The notes: generated from the sequence alone by a model not told the origin. DNA of 64,000 nt from CALROG01 sp943369755 (GCA_943369755.1 CALROG020000010.1:1-64000); one strand, 5' to 3'. Shown: positions 46,988 to 55,800, counted from the stretch's first letter. Numbers and translations: made by a program.

Positions 46988-48255
46988 CCAAGCACTTTAA
47001 AGGCTTTGGTGAAAAAATCGTCGGTACCAAAGTTGCCGGATTTCAGGGTGATGTGAATGCTTTCACCGCCCGCCGCCTGGCTTTGCCCGCTGCACCAGGG
47101 CACACCCGGGTCAATTTGCGGGCCAATCTTCATTTGGCTGATGTTCAGCGCTTGCACGCAAGCGCCCGAGGTTTCACCCCCCGCCACCACCAACTGCCGT
47201 ACGCCGCGCTGCACCAGGCCCCCGGCAATGGCGGCAATCGTTCGCTCGACCATTGAGCCTGCTTCGTCCACCCCCAATTGGCTTTGAATGGCCTTGACAG
47301 CATTGCTGTCGGCGGTTGAATAAACCAGCACCGGGCCCGCCTCGATGCGCGGCTCGGCCCAGGCCAGGGCCTCGGCCACCACGTCCACGCCAGCCGCGAT
47401 GCGCAACGGGTCTACCGCCAAGGCCGGGTGGCCGGCCTGGATAAAAGCCATGACCTGGCGGTTGGTGGCCAGCGAGCAACTGCCCGAGACCACGGCCTGC
47501 AGGCCGTGCGGCGCGGGCAGGGCACTGGCGGTTGAAGACGGTACCAGGCCCCAGTTGGCAGGCAGGCCAATCGCCACGCCCGAGCCGGCCGTTACCAGGC
47601 GCAGGCCCTTGAGCGCAGGGCCCAGGCGCAGCAGGTCTTCATTGGAGACCGCATCCACCACAGCCAGGCCCACCCCGTCGGCGCGTAGCGCGGCAACGCG
47701 GGCACGCACCGCTGCCTCGCCCTGGGCAACAGTCTTGTAGTCGATCAAGCCGACCTTGCGACGGCATTGCGCCTGCAACACCCGCACCAGGTTGGCATCT
47801 GTCATGGGGGTGAGCGGATGGTTCTGCATGCCGCTTTCGTCCAGCAGCACATCGCCAACAAACAAATGCCCCTTGAACACCGTGCGGCCGTTGTCGGGGA
47901 AGGCCGGTGTGGCAATGCTGAAGTCAACCCCCAAGGCATCCATCAGCGCCTCGGCCACCGGGCCAATATTGCCCTGGGCCGTGCTGTCAAAGGTTGAGCA
48001 GTACTTGAAGTAAATTTGCTGCGCACCTTGCGCTTGCAGCCACTGCAGCGCAGCCAGCGACTGCCGCACCGCCTCTGCAGGCGCAATGGTGCGCGACTTG
48101 AGCGCCACCACCACTGCGTCGGCATCCGCCTGCAGCGGTGCTCCAGGCACCCCAATGGCCTGCACGACCCGCATGCCGCTTCGTACAAGGTTGTTGGCCA
48201 GGTCGGTGGCACCGGTGAAGTCGTCGGCAATGCAGCCCAGCAGTATTTTCTTCAT
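46984..48255 (-). CDS. otnK: 3-oxo-tetronate kinase (DUF1537 family)
   Basis: ATP-dependent four-carbon acid-sugar kinase, 423 residues. N-terminal domain LLGCIADDFTGATDLANNLV with the family DDxTGA, YFKYCSTFDSTAQGNIGPVA and GRTVFKGHLFVGDVLLDESG; C-terminal nucleotide domain VVSGSCSLATNRQVMAF, VVAGGETSGACVQALNI and GVPWCSG. Phosphorylates 3-oxo-tetronate for OtnC. ATG 48255 overlaps the denD stop (TGATG); a GTG three bases earlier is less likely. Confidence 0.92.
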   Translation of the reverse strand: MKKILLGCIADDFTGATDLANNLVRSGMRVVQAIGVPGAPLQADADAVVVALKSRTIAPAEAVRQSLAALQWLQAQGAQQIYFKYCSTFDSTAQGNIGPVAEALMDALGVDFSIATPAFPDNGRTVFKGHLFVGDVLLDESGMQNHPLTPMTDANLVRVLQAQCRRKVGLIDYKTVAQGEAAVRARVAALRADGVGLAVVDAVSNEDLLRLGPALKGLRLVTAGSGVAIGLPANWGLVPSSTASALPAPHGLQAVVSGSCSLATNRQVMAFIQAGHPALAVDPLRIAAGVDVVAEALAWAEPRIEAGPVLVYSTADSNAVKAIQSQLGVDEAGSMVERTIAAIAGGLVQRGVRQLVVAGGETSGACVQALNISQMKIGPQIDPGVPWCSGQSQAAGGESIHITLKSGNFGTDDFFTKAFKVLG

Positions 48256-49265
48256 CACTTCAGCGCCAGCGTCACGGCCTGCGGGTTCTCGCGAATGTAG
48301 TCGCGAATGATGGTTTCAAAGTCCGGATCTGGCTGCAGGCCCATGCGGTTGGCACGGGCTGACGCAATGTTGCCGGGCCAGGTTTTTACCAGCTTCTGGA
48401 TGGCTTCGTCCGGCGTCCAGTCGAGCAGCGCGGTGGCAGCGGGGCCAGCCACCCGCTCCAGCGCCTGCGCCATGTCGCCCACTGTGGTGCGCATGGCCGG
48501 CAGGTTGATGGCGGTCAGCGGGCCCCAGTCGGCGTCGCTCGCCTCGGCGGCGCGGACGATGCCCTCAATGGTGCGGGCCGGTGAGGCCAGCGCTACCGGC
48601 GTGTTGGCAGGCACCGGCACCTGGGCCCGCAGGCCAGCCAACGGCTCGCGGATCATGCCGCTGAAAAACCCGGACGCCGCGCCATTGGGCAAGCCGGGCC
48701 GTACGCTCACCGTCATCAGGCGGGTGCTGCGCCCCTGGATGAAACCCTTGCGCGTGAAGTCGGCCACCAGCTGCTCGCCAATGAACTTCTGGACTCCGTA
48801 GCTGCTTTGCGGCGTCGGCAGGGTGTAGTCCTCGATCAACTCGGGCATGCCGTAGCCGGGCTGATAGCCAAACACCGCGAGTGAGCTGGCAAACACCACC
48901 GTGGGCCGTGTGCCCAGCGCGCGGCAGGCCTCAAGCAGCGAACGCGTGGCCTCGTAGTTGCTGCGCATGCCCAGGTCAAAGTTAGCCTCGCACTCGCCGC
49001 TGACAGCGGCGGCCAGGTGAAACACCAGCGCAGTGTCCGCATGCGGAATTTGATTTGCAGTCAACTGCGCGTTGAGATCGCCCCCGACAAAATGCACCCG
49101 CGCGTCAGCCGCGAGGTCAGCCGGCGGAGGCGCACGGTCAGCCAGCGTGATGCGGGTGATGGGTCGGGCCGGCGCACCGCCACACGCCAAACTGCCCTGC
49201 GCCAGCAAGGTGCGGGCAAGGCGCGCTCCGAGAAAACCACTGCCACCGGTGATGAGAATGTGCAT
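48255..49265 (-). CDS. denD: D-erythronate dehydrogenase (NAD-dependent epimerase/dehydratase family)
   Basis: Short-chain type oxidoreductase of 336 residues: Rossmann start HILITGGSGFLGARLARTLL, VFHLAAAVSGECEANFDLGM, Ser in VVFASSLAVFGYQPG and the catalytic YxxxK in SSYGVQKFIGEQLVADF. In the known tetronate pathway DenD oxidises D-erythronate at C2. Context with ltnD, otnK and otnC supports the name. Confidence 0.9.
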   Translation of the reverse strand: MHILITGGSGFLGARLARTLLAQGSLACGGAPARPITRITLADRAPPPADLAADARVHFVGGDLNAQLTANQIPHADTALVFHLAAAVSGECEANFDLGMRSNYEATRSLLEACRALGTRPTVVFASSLAVFGYQPGYGMPELIEDYTLPTPQSSYGVQKFIGEQLVADFTRKGFIQGRSTRLMTVSVRPGLPNGAASGFFSGMIREPLAGLRAQVPVPANTPVALASPARTIEGIVRAAEASDADWGPLTAINLPAMRTTVGDMAQALERVAGPAATALLDWTPDEAIQKLVKTWPGNIASARANRMGLQPDPDFETIIRDYIRENPQAVTLALK

Positions 49266-49280
49266 GGGACGCTCCTGAGT

Positions 49281-50171
49281 TCAGTTTTTGACAGGCAGCT
49301 TGATGCCCGGGAAGATCTTTATCACGGCGCTGTCGTCCTCGCGCGCAAAGCCGGCGCTGGACGCCTGCATGAACATCTGGTGCGCCGTGCTGGACAGCGG
49401 CAGCGGAAACTTGCTGGCACGCGCCATGTCCAACACCAGGCCGAGGTCCTTCACAAAGATGTCCACCGCAGACAGCGGCGTGTAGTCACCGGCCAGCACA
49501 TGGGCCATGCGATTTTCGAACATCCAGCTGTTGCCGGCGCTGTGGGTAATTACCTCATATAGCGCGGCGGGGTCCACCCCTTCGCGCAGTCCCAGGGCCA
49601 TGGCTTCAGCAGCGGCCGCAATGTGCACGCCCGCGAGCAACTGGTTGATGATCTTCACCGTGCTACCCGCACCAGCCTTGTCGCCCAGCTTGTAGACCTT
49701 GGCCGCCATCAGGTTCAGGAACACTTCTGCCACGGCATAGGCCTGCGGCGTGGCCGCCGTCATCATGGTCATTTGGCCGCTGGCCGCCTTGGCGGCACCA
49801 CCGGAAATGGGCGCGTCGATGTAGAGGATGCCGTTCTCGGCCAGCCGCGCCTCGAGCGCTACGCTGAAGTTCGGGTCGACTGTTGAACACATCACGAAGA
49901 CACTGCCCGGCTTCAGGGTGGCGGCGCAGCCCTTGGGGCCAAACAGCACACCCTCAGTCTGGGCCGCATTCACCACCACCGACACCACGACGTCGCAGGC
50001 CGCGCCCAACTCGGCCGGCGAACTACAGGCAATTGCGCCGTCAGCCGTCAATGCTTGCGCCACCTCGGCACGGATGTCATACACATGGGGCCGGCGGCCT
50101 GCCCGGCAAAGCGAGCGCGCCATCCCGGCGCCCATCGCGCCCAGCCCAATCAGGCCCACGGTTGTGTGCAT
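49281..50171 (-). CDS. ltnD: L-threonate dehydrogenase (beta-hydroxyacid dehydrogenase family)
   Basis: NAD-dependent, 296 residues: TVGLIGLGAMGAGMARSLCR (nucleotide site), FVMCSTVDPNFSVALEARL, DAPISGGAAKAASGQMTMM (substrate loop), the catalytic Lys in AGAGSTVKIINQLLAGVHIA, and KDLGLVLDMARASKFPLPLS. Oxidises L-threonate at C2 to feed OtnI, OtnK and OtnC. ATG 50171 (MHTTVGLIG) chosen. Follows the Bug receptor by eleven bases. Confidence 0.9.
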   Translation of the reverse strand: MHTTVGLIGLGAMGAGMARSLCRAGRRPHVYDIRAEVAQALTADGAIACSSPAELGAACDVVVSVVVNAAQTEGVLFGPKGCAATLKPGSVFVMCSTVDPNFSVALEARLAENGILYIDAPISGGAAKAASGQMTMMTAATPQAYAVAEVFLNLMAAKVYKLGDKAGAGSTVKIINQLLAGVHIAAAAEAMALGLREGVDPAALYEVITHSAGNSWMFENRMAHVLAGDYTPLSAVDIFVKDLGLVLDMARASKFPLPLSSTAHQMFMQASSAGFAREDDSAVIKIFPGIKLPVKN

Positions 50172-50182
50172 GCTGGTCTCCA

Positions 50183-51139
50183 TCAGCCGAGTGTGATCTT
50201 GGCGTAGCCCGCGACGCGCCGCCACTTGGCGGCATCGGCAGCCATGAACGCTGCCATGGCGGACGCGCCGAGGAAGCCGACATCGGCACCGCGCGACTCC
50301 ATGGCCCGCGCGATCTCTGCGTCGCGCGTCAGCTTCTCGAGCGCCTGCTCGACCCGCGTCAGCACGGCGACAGGTATGCCTGCCGGCGCTGCGAGGCCGT
50401 ACCAGGCACTGACGTCGAAGTCCGGCATGCCACTTTCCGCCAGCGTTGGCACCTGCGGCAGCGCCTTGCTGCGGGCACGTGTGGTCACGGCCAGCGCCTT
50501 GACGGCGCCGCCCTGGATCTGCCCCAACACAGAGGGCAGGTTCTCGAACATCAGGTCCACTTCGCCCGCCATCAGGCCGGTCACGGCCGCAGCTGCGCCG
50601 CGGTAGGGAATGTGCGTGATGAAAGTGTTGCTGGTGCTCTTGAACAGCTCGGCGCTCAGGTGCAGTGAGGTGCCATTGCCGTTGGACGCGTAGTTCAGGC
50701 GCCCTGGCGTGGCGCGCGCCCGCTCCAGCAAGCCGGCCACCGTGTTGATGCCGCTTTTTGGATTGACCAGCAGCACATTCGGCACCCGGCCGACCAGCCC
50801 CACCGGAACGATTTGCTCGGGCTTGTAGGGCAGGGTGGCGTACAGAGCCGGACTGATGGTCAGCGGCGGCGACGCCATGAGCAGGGTGTAGCCGTCCGCT
50901 GGTGCACGGGCGACTTCTGCAGCGCCGAGGTTGCCGCCGGCGCCGGGCCTGTTGTCGATAACCACCGGCTGGCCGAGCTCCTGCGCCAGACGCGGGCCCA
51001 ACAGACGTGCCATGTTGTCAATCAAGCCCCCTGGCGGAAACGGCACCACCAGACGGACCGGTCGGGCTGGCCAGGCCTGGGCTGCGGCCCCGGTGGCAGC
51101 GAGTGCAGCACCCGCAAGAATCAGATTGCGCCTCAACAT
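50183..51139 (-). CDS. Bug-family periplasmic solute receptor
   Basis: 318 residues with signal MLRRNLILAGAALAATGAAAQ. Marks: WPARPVRLVVPFPPGGLIDN, NRPGAGGNLGAAEVARAPAD, GYTLLMASPPLTISPALY, NGNGTSLHLSAELFKSTSN, PYRGAAAAVTGLMAGEVDLM. First gene of the threonate/erythronate operon, so it probably binds one of these acids (inference). A GntR operator-like site lies about 45 bases before its start. Confidence 0.93.
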   Translation of the reverse strand: MLRRNLILAGAALAATGAAAQAWPARPVRLVVPFPPGGLIDNMARLLGPRLAQELGQPVVIDNRPGAGGNLGAAEVARAPADGYTLLMASPPLTISPALYATLPYKPEQIVPVGLVGRVPNVLLVNPKSGINTVAGLLERARATPGRLNYASNGNGTSLHLSAELFKSTSNTFITHIPYRGAAAAVTGLMAGEVDLMFENLPSVLGQIQGGAVKALAVTTRARSKALPQVPTLAESGMPDFDVSAWYGLAAPAGIPVAVLTRVEQALEKLTRDAEIARAMESRGADVGFLGASAMAAFMAADAAKWRRVAGYAKITLG

Positions 51140-51181
51140 GGTTCGTGTCCTTCAGTACAGCCTGTAAAAAATGGCCGGATT

Positions 51182-51201
51182 GGTATGGTTATCATACAAC
51201 T
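51182..51201. promoter_or_regulatory. FCD-type operator before the threonate/erythronate operon
   Basis: On the minus strand AGTTGTATGATAACCATACC: a GTATG/CATAC dyad that shares AGTTGTATGA with the perfect site in front of otnI at 35416. It lies in the gap between the GntR gene and the Bug gene, the expected promoter position. Confidence 0.6.
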
Positions 51202-51235
51202 TTGACTGCCAGGGAGCTGGCCTGCCAGTCGCGCC

Positions 51236-52012
51236 TCAGGCCTTGCGCAGCTTCTGCACCAGCGGTTGCGCCAGACGCGCGCCCTCCTGCGTCCAGAAGG
51301 CCGGGTCGGCATTCTCGATCCGTCGGATGGCGTTGGCCATGTGCCGGCCGGCGGCCGCGCGGGCCTTGACGGCGTCGCCCGCGGCGATGGCGTCGGTGAT
51401 GGCGGCATGCTCGCCGCGCACCTGGGTGGTGAAGTCGGCGCGGCGCGCCTCGTTGGCGCGTGTCACGCTGATGGCACCGCGCATGAACTGCGCCAGGTAG
51501 TCGAGCGTGCTGATCAAAAACGGGTTGTGCGCCGCGTCGGCAATGCTGCGGTGAAAGCGCAGGTCTTCTTCGACGCCGTCACCGCCGGCGGCCACCGCCC
51601 TGTCCAGCGCCTGCACCGCCTGCTGGATACGCTTGACGTCGGCCGCCGTGCGCCGCTGGGCCGCGAGCATGGCGGCCTCCGCCTCCAGTGCGCGACGCAC
51701 CTCGACCATCTGTGCCACAGCACTCTGCGAATCGGCGCTCTTGGCGTCAAAGTTCAGCGGTGCGAACGGCGGGCTGGCCGCCACATAGACGCCGCTGCCC
51801 TGGCGCGAGTCCACCAGCCCCAGTGACTTGAGACGCGACACCGCCTCACGCACCACCGTACGGCTGACTTCAAACTGCTCGCCCAGGCGCGCCTCAGGCG
51901 GCAGCTTGGCCCCAGCCGCCAGGCGACCGTCCTTGATCTGTGCGGCGAGCTGCTGCGCCACCTGGTCCGACAGGCGCGCGCCAGTCGTGACGGGCTTGAA
52001 CTGGGTTGTCAT
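51236..52012 (-). CDS. GntR-family regulator, FCD subfamily
   Basis: 258 residues. Winged HTH at about 10-80 (ARLSDQVAQQLAAQIKDGRL, EQFEVSRTVVREAVSRLKSL, GLVDSRQGSGVYVAASPPF), then FCD (EEDLRFHRSIADAAHNPFLI, EHAAITDAIAAGDAVKARAA). The start codon overlaps the chrA stop (ATGA), so it is translated behind the chromate genes. It directly precedes the tetronate operon and is probably its regulator; TTGTCATACAA across its own start could add autoregulation. Confidence 0.9.
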   Translation of the reverse strand: MTTQFKPVTTGARLSDQVAQQLAAQIKDGRLAAGAKLPPEARLGEQFEVSRTVVREAVSRLKSLGLVDSRQGSGVYVAASPPFAPLNFDAKSADSQSAVAQMVEVRRALEAEAAMLAAQRRTAADVKRIQQAVQALDRAVAAGGDGVEEDLRFHRSIADAAHNPFLISTLDYLAQFMRGAISVTRANEARRADFTTQVRGEHAAITDAIAAGDAVKARAAAGRHMANAIRRIENADPAFWTQEGARLAQPLVQKLRKA

Positions 52013-53349
52013 ACAAAAAACCGGATGGCTGCGCCAAGCATAGCGCAGGCAGCGATCACCGGGATCACGCCGACCTTGAAGCGGAAAAGCGCGGTTGCCG
52101 CCAACACCATGAGCAGCACCGCGAAGCCATCAACATTGGTGCCAAATATGCCTGTAGCCCGCGTATTGACTGCGGTATGCGCTATAAAAAACAGAGCAAG
52201 ACTGGCGATCACGCCAACCACTGCCGCGGTAATGGCCGTCAACGGCGCGGTAAACCCAAGCTTGCCATGGCTCGATTCGACCACCGGGCCCCCCGCCAGG
52301 ATGAACAGGAACGACGGCAAAAAGGTGAACCAGGTGACGACTGTTGCCGCCAGCGCCGCGCCCAGAAACAAGGCCTCTGGCCCCAGTACCTGTTTGCCCC
52401 AACCGCCCAGGAAACCGACAAATGCCACCACCATGATCAACGGGCCGGGCGTGGTCTCGCCCAATGCCAGGCCATCGATCATCTGCGGGCCGCTGAGCCA
52501 CTGGAACTGCTCTACTGCACCCTGGTACACATAGGGCAGTACTGCGTACGCGCCGCCAAACGTGAGCAATGCGGCCTTGGTAAAGAACCAGCCCATTTGC
52601 GTCAGCGTCCCCTGCCAGCCCCACAGCCCCACCAGTGCGCCCATTGGCAGCAGCCACAACAAAGCGCCAATCACCACCACCTGCATCAGCCGCTTCCTGG
52701 AAAACCGCGCATGGTCGGGGGACGGGGTGTTGTCATCGATCAGCGCGGGGCCGAAATTCGCCTTCCCGGGGCCATGGCCGGGGGCGCCGGCAAACTGTGC
52801 AGGCCACCAGCGCTGCCCGAGCCAGCCGGTCGCGGCCGCGGTCAACACAACCCACGGAAAGGGAACCTTCAGCACCGCAATAGCGACGAAGCTGGCCAAC
52901 GCCACCGCCCACAGCAGCGGTGTGCGGCGCGGGCTCTTCAGCGTCTTGCTGCCAATGCGCCATACAGCATGCAGCACGATCGCCGCTACTGCGGGCTTGA
53001 TGCCGTAAAACACGCCCGCCACCAACGCTACCTCGCCAAAGGCGACATAGATCCAGCTCAGCGCGATCAGGATGAACAGCGAGGGCAGCACAAACAGCAC
53101 CCCGGCCACAATGCCGCCCCAGGTTCGGTGCATGAGCCAGCCGATGTAGGTGGCGAGCTGCTGCGCCTCAGGGCCAGGCAGCAACATGCAGTAGTTCAAC
53201 GCGTGCAGGAAGCGCTTTTCACTGATCCAGCGTCGCTGCTCGACCAGCTCGCGGTGCATGATGGCAATCTGCCCGGCCGGGCCGCCAAAGCTGATGAAGC
53301 CCATCTTCAGCCAAAAACGCAGGGCCTCGCCAAACGGCACCGGCTTCAT
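52009..53349 (-). CDS. chrA: Chromate efflux transporter, CHR family
   Basis: Inner-membrane chromate exporter of 446 residues with two homologous halves: LKMGFISFGGPAGQIAIMHR, CMLLPGPEAQQLATYIGWLM and, in the second half, AALLTFGGAYAVLPYVYQGA with LGETTPGPLIMVVAFVGFLG. ATG 53349 overlaps the chrB-like stop by four bases. Residues 385-400 (ALFFIAHTAVNTRATG), after the last conserved motifs, come from a 48-base repeat element and fall at the edge of a C-terminal membrane helix. Confidence 0.92.
   Translation of the reverse strand: MKPVPFGEALRFWLKMGFISFGGPAGQIAIMHRELVEQRRWISEKRFLHALNYCMLLPGPEAQQLATYIGWLMHRTWGGIVAGVLFVLPSLFILIALSWIYVAFGEVALVAGVFYGIKPAVAAIVLHAVWRIGSKTLKSPRRTPLLWAVALASFVAIAVLKVPFPWVVLTAAATGWLGQRWWPAQFAGAPGHGPGKANFGPALIDDNTPSPDHARFSRKRLMQVVVIGALLWLLPMGALVGLWGWQGTLTQMGWFFTKAALLTFGGAYAVLPYVYQGAVEQFQWLSGPQMIDGLALGETTPGPLIMVVAFVGFLGGWGKQVLGPEALFLGAALAATVVTWFTFLPSFLFILAGGPVVESSHGKLGFTAPLTAITAAVVGVIASLALFFIAHTAVNTRATGIFGTNVDGFAVLLMVLAATALFRFKVGVIPVIAACAMLGAAIRFFV
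52150..52197 (+). repeat. 48-base interspersed element, copy H (inside chrA)
   Basis: GCCTGTAGCCCGCGTATTGA, CTGCGG, GCGCTATAAAAAACAGAGC. About 30 of 48 positions match the consensus by hand, and the CAGAGC end is shared with copy A. Read on the minus strand in the same frame as copy E. Confidence 0.65.
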
Positions 53350-54224
53350 GCGGGGGTTCCCGCCGGGGCGTGCGCGCCCCAACGGTGCGCCTCGGTTTGG
53401 TCGCCGGCGCACCAGGCGTACAGCGCGTCGTACAGGGGTAGCGCAGCGTTCAGCATCGCCTGGTCGTCTTGGTGCAGGCGCGACAAACCCAGCGTTAGCG
53501 CCAGCAGGCCAGCGGCTTGGGGTGCCAGCTTGAGGCGGTCGGTGTCGGCTGCACGAATAACGGTTGCCATCGCGTCAAGCGCCGCGTCGCGCAGATCGAA
53601 CGCCTTGATCAAGGCGTCAAAACTGCAACGCTCCCATTCATGGGCAATTGGCGCGCCCGCCATGTCGTAAGCGGTGGCGTTCAGGCGGGCAGCCTCGCTG
53701 AACACCTGGGCCGTGGGCACATAGAAAAACTCGGCGCGCGGGTCAATGAAGCGGCGGATCAGCCAGGGGCAGGCGATGCGGTCGATCTTGGGCCGCTCGC
53801 GGGTGACCCAACGTGAGGGCTGCTCGCCCGTCACACCCAGATCGGCGCGCTTGGCCATAGTCAGTGGCGGACTGGCGCGCCACTGCGTGATGGATTGCGG
53901 CGCGTCCACGCCGTCCTCGCCGCCCTCGACGCCACCGTCAAGCGCCACGGCGGGCCAGCCCGCCGCGCGCAAGGTGGTCACGGCGTCGGCGCTGACGTTG
54001 TGTCCATAGACGCAGTACACCACCGCCTCGCGCGGCGCCTGGGTGGCGGCAAAGTGCGCCACCGCACCTGGCGCGCAGTGCAGCGCACCGGCCAGCAAGC
54101 GCGGGCTTTCGGCAAACTTCTCGGTGCGCCGCACGTCCAGCAGCAGCGGTGCGTCGGCGCGACCCAGACGGGCGCGCAATTGGGCGGGGGAAATCGAGGG
54201 AACGGATAGGTTGGCGGTGTCCAT
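53346..54224 (-). CDS. Rhodanese domain fused to a ChrB-type chromate resistance domain
   Basis: 292 residues. N-terminal rhodanese-like domain (about 10-110: PLLLDVRRTEKFAESPRLLA, EAVVYCVYGHNVSADAVTTL with the loop Cys). The C-terminal domain matches the ChrB chromate-resistance family (WVTRERPKIDRIACPWLIRR, FIDPRAEFFYVPTAQV, AHEWERCSFDALIKAFDL). ChrB-type proteins sense or handle chromate; the rhodanese may work on thiols or sulfur. Starts the chrB-like/chrA/GntR run. Name not given as chrB because the usual N-terminal half is replaced. Confidence 0.85.
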   Translation of the reverse strand: MDTANLSVPSISPAQLRARLGRADAPLLLDVRRTEKFAESPRLLAGALHCAPGAVAHFAATQAPREAVVYCVYGHNVSADAVTTLRAAGWPAVALDGGVEGGEDGVDAPQSITQWRASPPLTMAKRADLGVTGEQPSRWVTRERPKIDRIACPWLIRRFIDPRAEFFYVPTAQVFSEAARLNATAYDMAGAPIAHEWERCSFDALIKAFDLRDAALDAMATVIRAADTDRLKLAPQAAGLLALTLGLSRLHQDDQAMLNAALPLYDALYAWCAGDQTEAHRWGAHAPAGTPA

Positions 54225-54617
54225 GGAGTGCTCCTGAGCGTTACCAGCGCTTGGACGGGACACCGTCTATCCAGAAGGACTCGGGAGGCTGCAATCCCGA
54301 TGGCACCGATGTTATCACCGGGCGATAGAATCTTTGGCATGCTGCGCTGCGTTCAGAGGTGCCGCAAGACAACCGCACACATGTTCACGCCGACAGCGGG
54401 GTTCAGCCTTGCGGTCCGGCACGCGATCGGGCGCTGGTCTTTGCACCAGCGCGGCCAGCTGTACCCCCGATGTGCTCTGAAGAAGCCGCCCGCGCGCCGT
54501 TCCTGGAAGGTCTGTTACGGCCACCCAGGGCCGCCCCAAATGAGCTGCCTTGCTGCCCTCGCGTCTGTGCGAGCCTGCCAGCAACGGCACCGACTACTCT
54601 AATGGTTGAGAGGGAGT
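54225..54617. other. Gap without a convincing gene
   Basis: 393 bases between the divergent chromate and HupE-like operons. An 87-codon plus-strand frame at 54340-54602 has an unusual Cys/Arg/His-rich composition and no recognised motif. GATAGAAT near 54325 could be a -10 region. GAGAGGGAGT at the end is the HupE-like gene's ribosome-binding site. A decayed gene or metal-responsive leader is possible. Confidence 0.4.
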
Positions 54618-55418
54618 ATGAATCCATTGAACATCCGAAAACGCCTGACGGCACCCATGGCGCTTCTGCTGGCGGCACCTCCACTGGTGGCGCTGGCCCA
54701 TGGCATCTCTGACGCGGACCGCCAGCGCATGCTGGACGGCGGCTACCTCCAGTATGTCGGGCTGGGTGCCAGCCACATGTTGACGGGCTATGACCACCTG
54801 CTGTTCCTGCTGGGCGTGGTGTTTTTTCTGACCACGTTCAGGGACATTGCCAAGTTTGTCACGGTGTTCACCGTCGGCCACTGCATCACGCTGATTTTTG
54901 CGACCCTTTACCAGATCACCTGGAACTACTATCTTGTGGATGCCGTCATTGCGGCGAGCGTGATCTACAAGGGTTTTGACAACAACGGCGGGTTCCAGAA
55001 GTACTTCGACATGAAGTCGCCAAGCCTGCTGGGTGCCGTGTTCGCCTTTGGCCTTTTGCACGGGTTTGGCCTGTCCACCCGGCTGCAGCAGTTGCCGCTG
55101 GGCGACGACAGCACTGCCATGCTGTTGCGTGTCCTGAGTTTCAACGTGGGCGTCGAAGCTGGCCAGATCGTCGCGCTGTCAGTGATGGTGGGGCTACTGG
55201 CACTGTGGCGTCGCCGACCGTCGTTTGCCCGCTTCAGTTTTGCCGCCAATCTGGCGCTGATATACGCGGGGGTTTACCTTCTGTTCACCCAACTGCACGG
55301 TTACCAGCACGACTCTGACCCCAACCGCTTCCGGTTCCCGGTGGAGGAACATCGCCATGTGCACGAAGACCTGGACATCCGGAACACCACCGACGACAGC
55401 CGCAACACACTGAAATAG
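54618..55418 (+). CDS. HupE/UreJ-like membrane protein
   Basis: 266 residues: signal-like start (MNPLNIRKRLTAPMALLLAA...ALAHG), then about six membrane segments. The segment GASHMLTGYDHLLFLLGVVF is the HupE/UreJ His-x-x-x-Gly-x-Asp-His motif; VTVFTVGHCITLIFATLYQI and VFAFGLLHGFGLSTRLQQLP add further His in membranes. A His/Asp-rich tail (YQHDSDPNR, EEHRHVHEDLDI) follows. Known HupE/UreJ relatives move nickel or cobalt; no urease or hydrogenase genes are near. First gene of a three-gene operon. Confidence 0.82.
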   Translation: MNPLNIRKRLTAPMALLLAAPPLVALAHGISDADRQRMLDGGYLQYVGLGASHMLTGYDHLLFLLGVVFFLTTFRDIAKFVTVFTVGHCITLIFATLYQITWNYYLVDAVIAASVIYKGFDNNGGFQKYFDMKSPSLLGAVFAFGLLHGFGLSTRLQQLPLGDDSTAMLLRVLSFNVGVEAGQIVALSVMVGLLALWRRRPSFARFSFAANLALIYAGVYLLFTQLHGYQHDSDPNRFRFPVEEHRHVHEDLDIRNTTDDSRNTLK

Positions 55419-55451
55419 GCCCACCACCCATCACCCTGAAAGAACATATTC

Positions 55452-55796
55452 ATGAAACTCGCAACGACCCTGATTTTCCTGGGGGCCGCGCTGGCCACGC
55501 CGACGTGGGCTGACAAGGGTGGCAGCTGCCATTTCCATGGCAGCAAGGCCGCAATAGAGACAACCGTCGCCGGCTGCGCCACGCAGCGCAAGGAGGCCCT
55601 GGTCAAGGGCGGCAAGCTGGAAGCAGACTGGCTGGCCGTGAAGCCGGAAAAGACCGAGCAGAGTGACGGCAAGAAGGGCAAAGAATGGAGGGTGACCTTC
55701 AAGAACCCCTCTGCCAAGGACAAGTCAAAGGAAACGCTCTACATGTTCTTCACCTTGCCGGGCAATTTCATTGCCGCCAACTTCACCGGCCAGTGA
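55452..55796 (+). CDS. Small secreted DUF6488-type protein
   Basis: 114 residues with a clean signal MKLATTLIFLGAALATPTWA. The mature protein starts DKGGSCHFHGSKAAIETTVA, putting Cys-His-Phe-His at its N-terminus, then VAGCATQRKEALVKGG and EWRVTFKNPSAKDKSKETLY. The CHFH and second Cys could bind a metal in the periplasm. It lies between the HupE-like and EamA genes, which points to the same metal process. Function unknown. Confidence 0.7.
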   Translation: MKLATTLIFLGAALATPTWADKGGSCHFHGSKAAIETTVAGCATQRKEALVKGGKLEADWLAVKPEKTEQSDGKKGKEWRVTFKNPSAKDKSKETLYMFFTLPGNFIAANFTGQ

Positions 55797-55800
55797 TGCG

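Noticed and set aside
52006..52016. TTGTCATACAA as an operator of the GntR gene
   Set aside because: It fits the FCD pattern but lies across the GntR start codon and chrA stop inside coding sequence; too weak to list as a separate site.
54340..54602. 87-codon frame before the HupE-like gene
   Set aside because: Cys/Arg/His-rich with no motif or clear start signals; treated as part of a gap.
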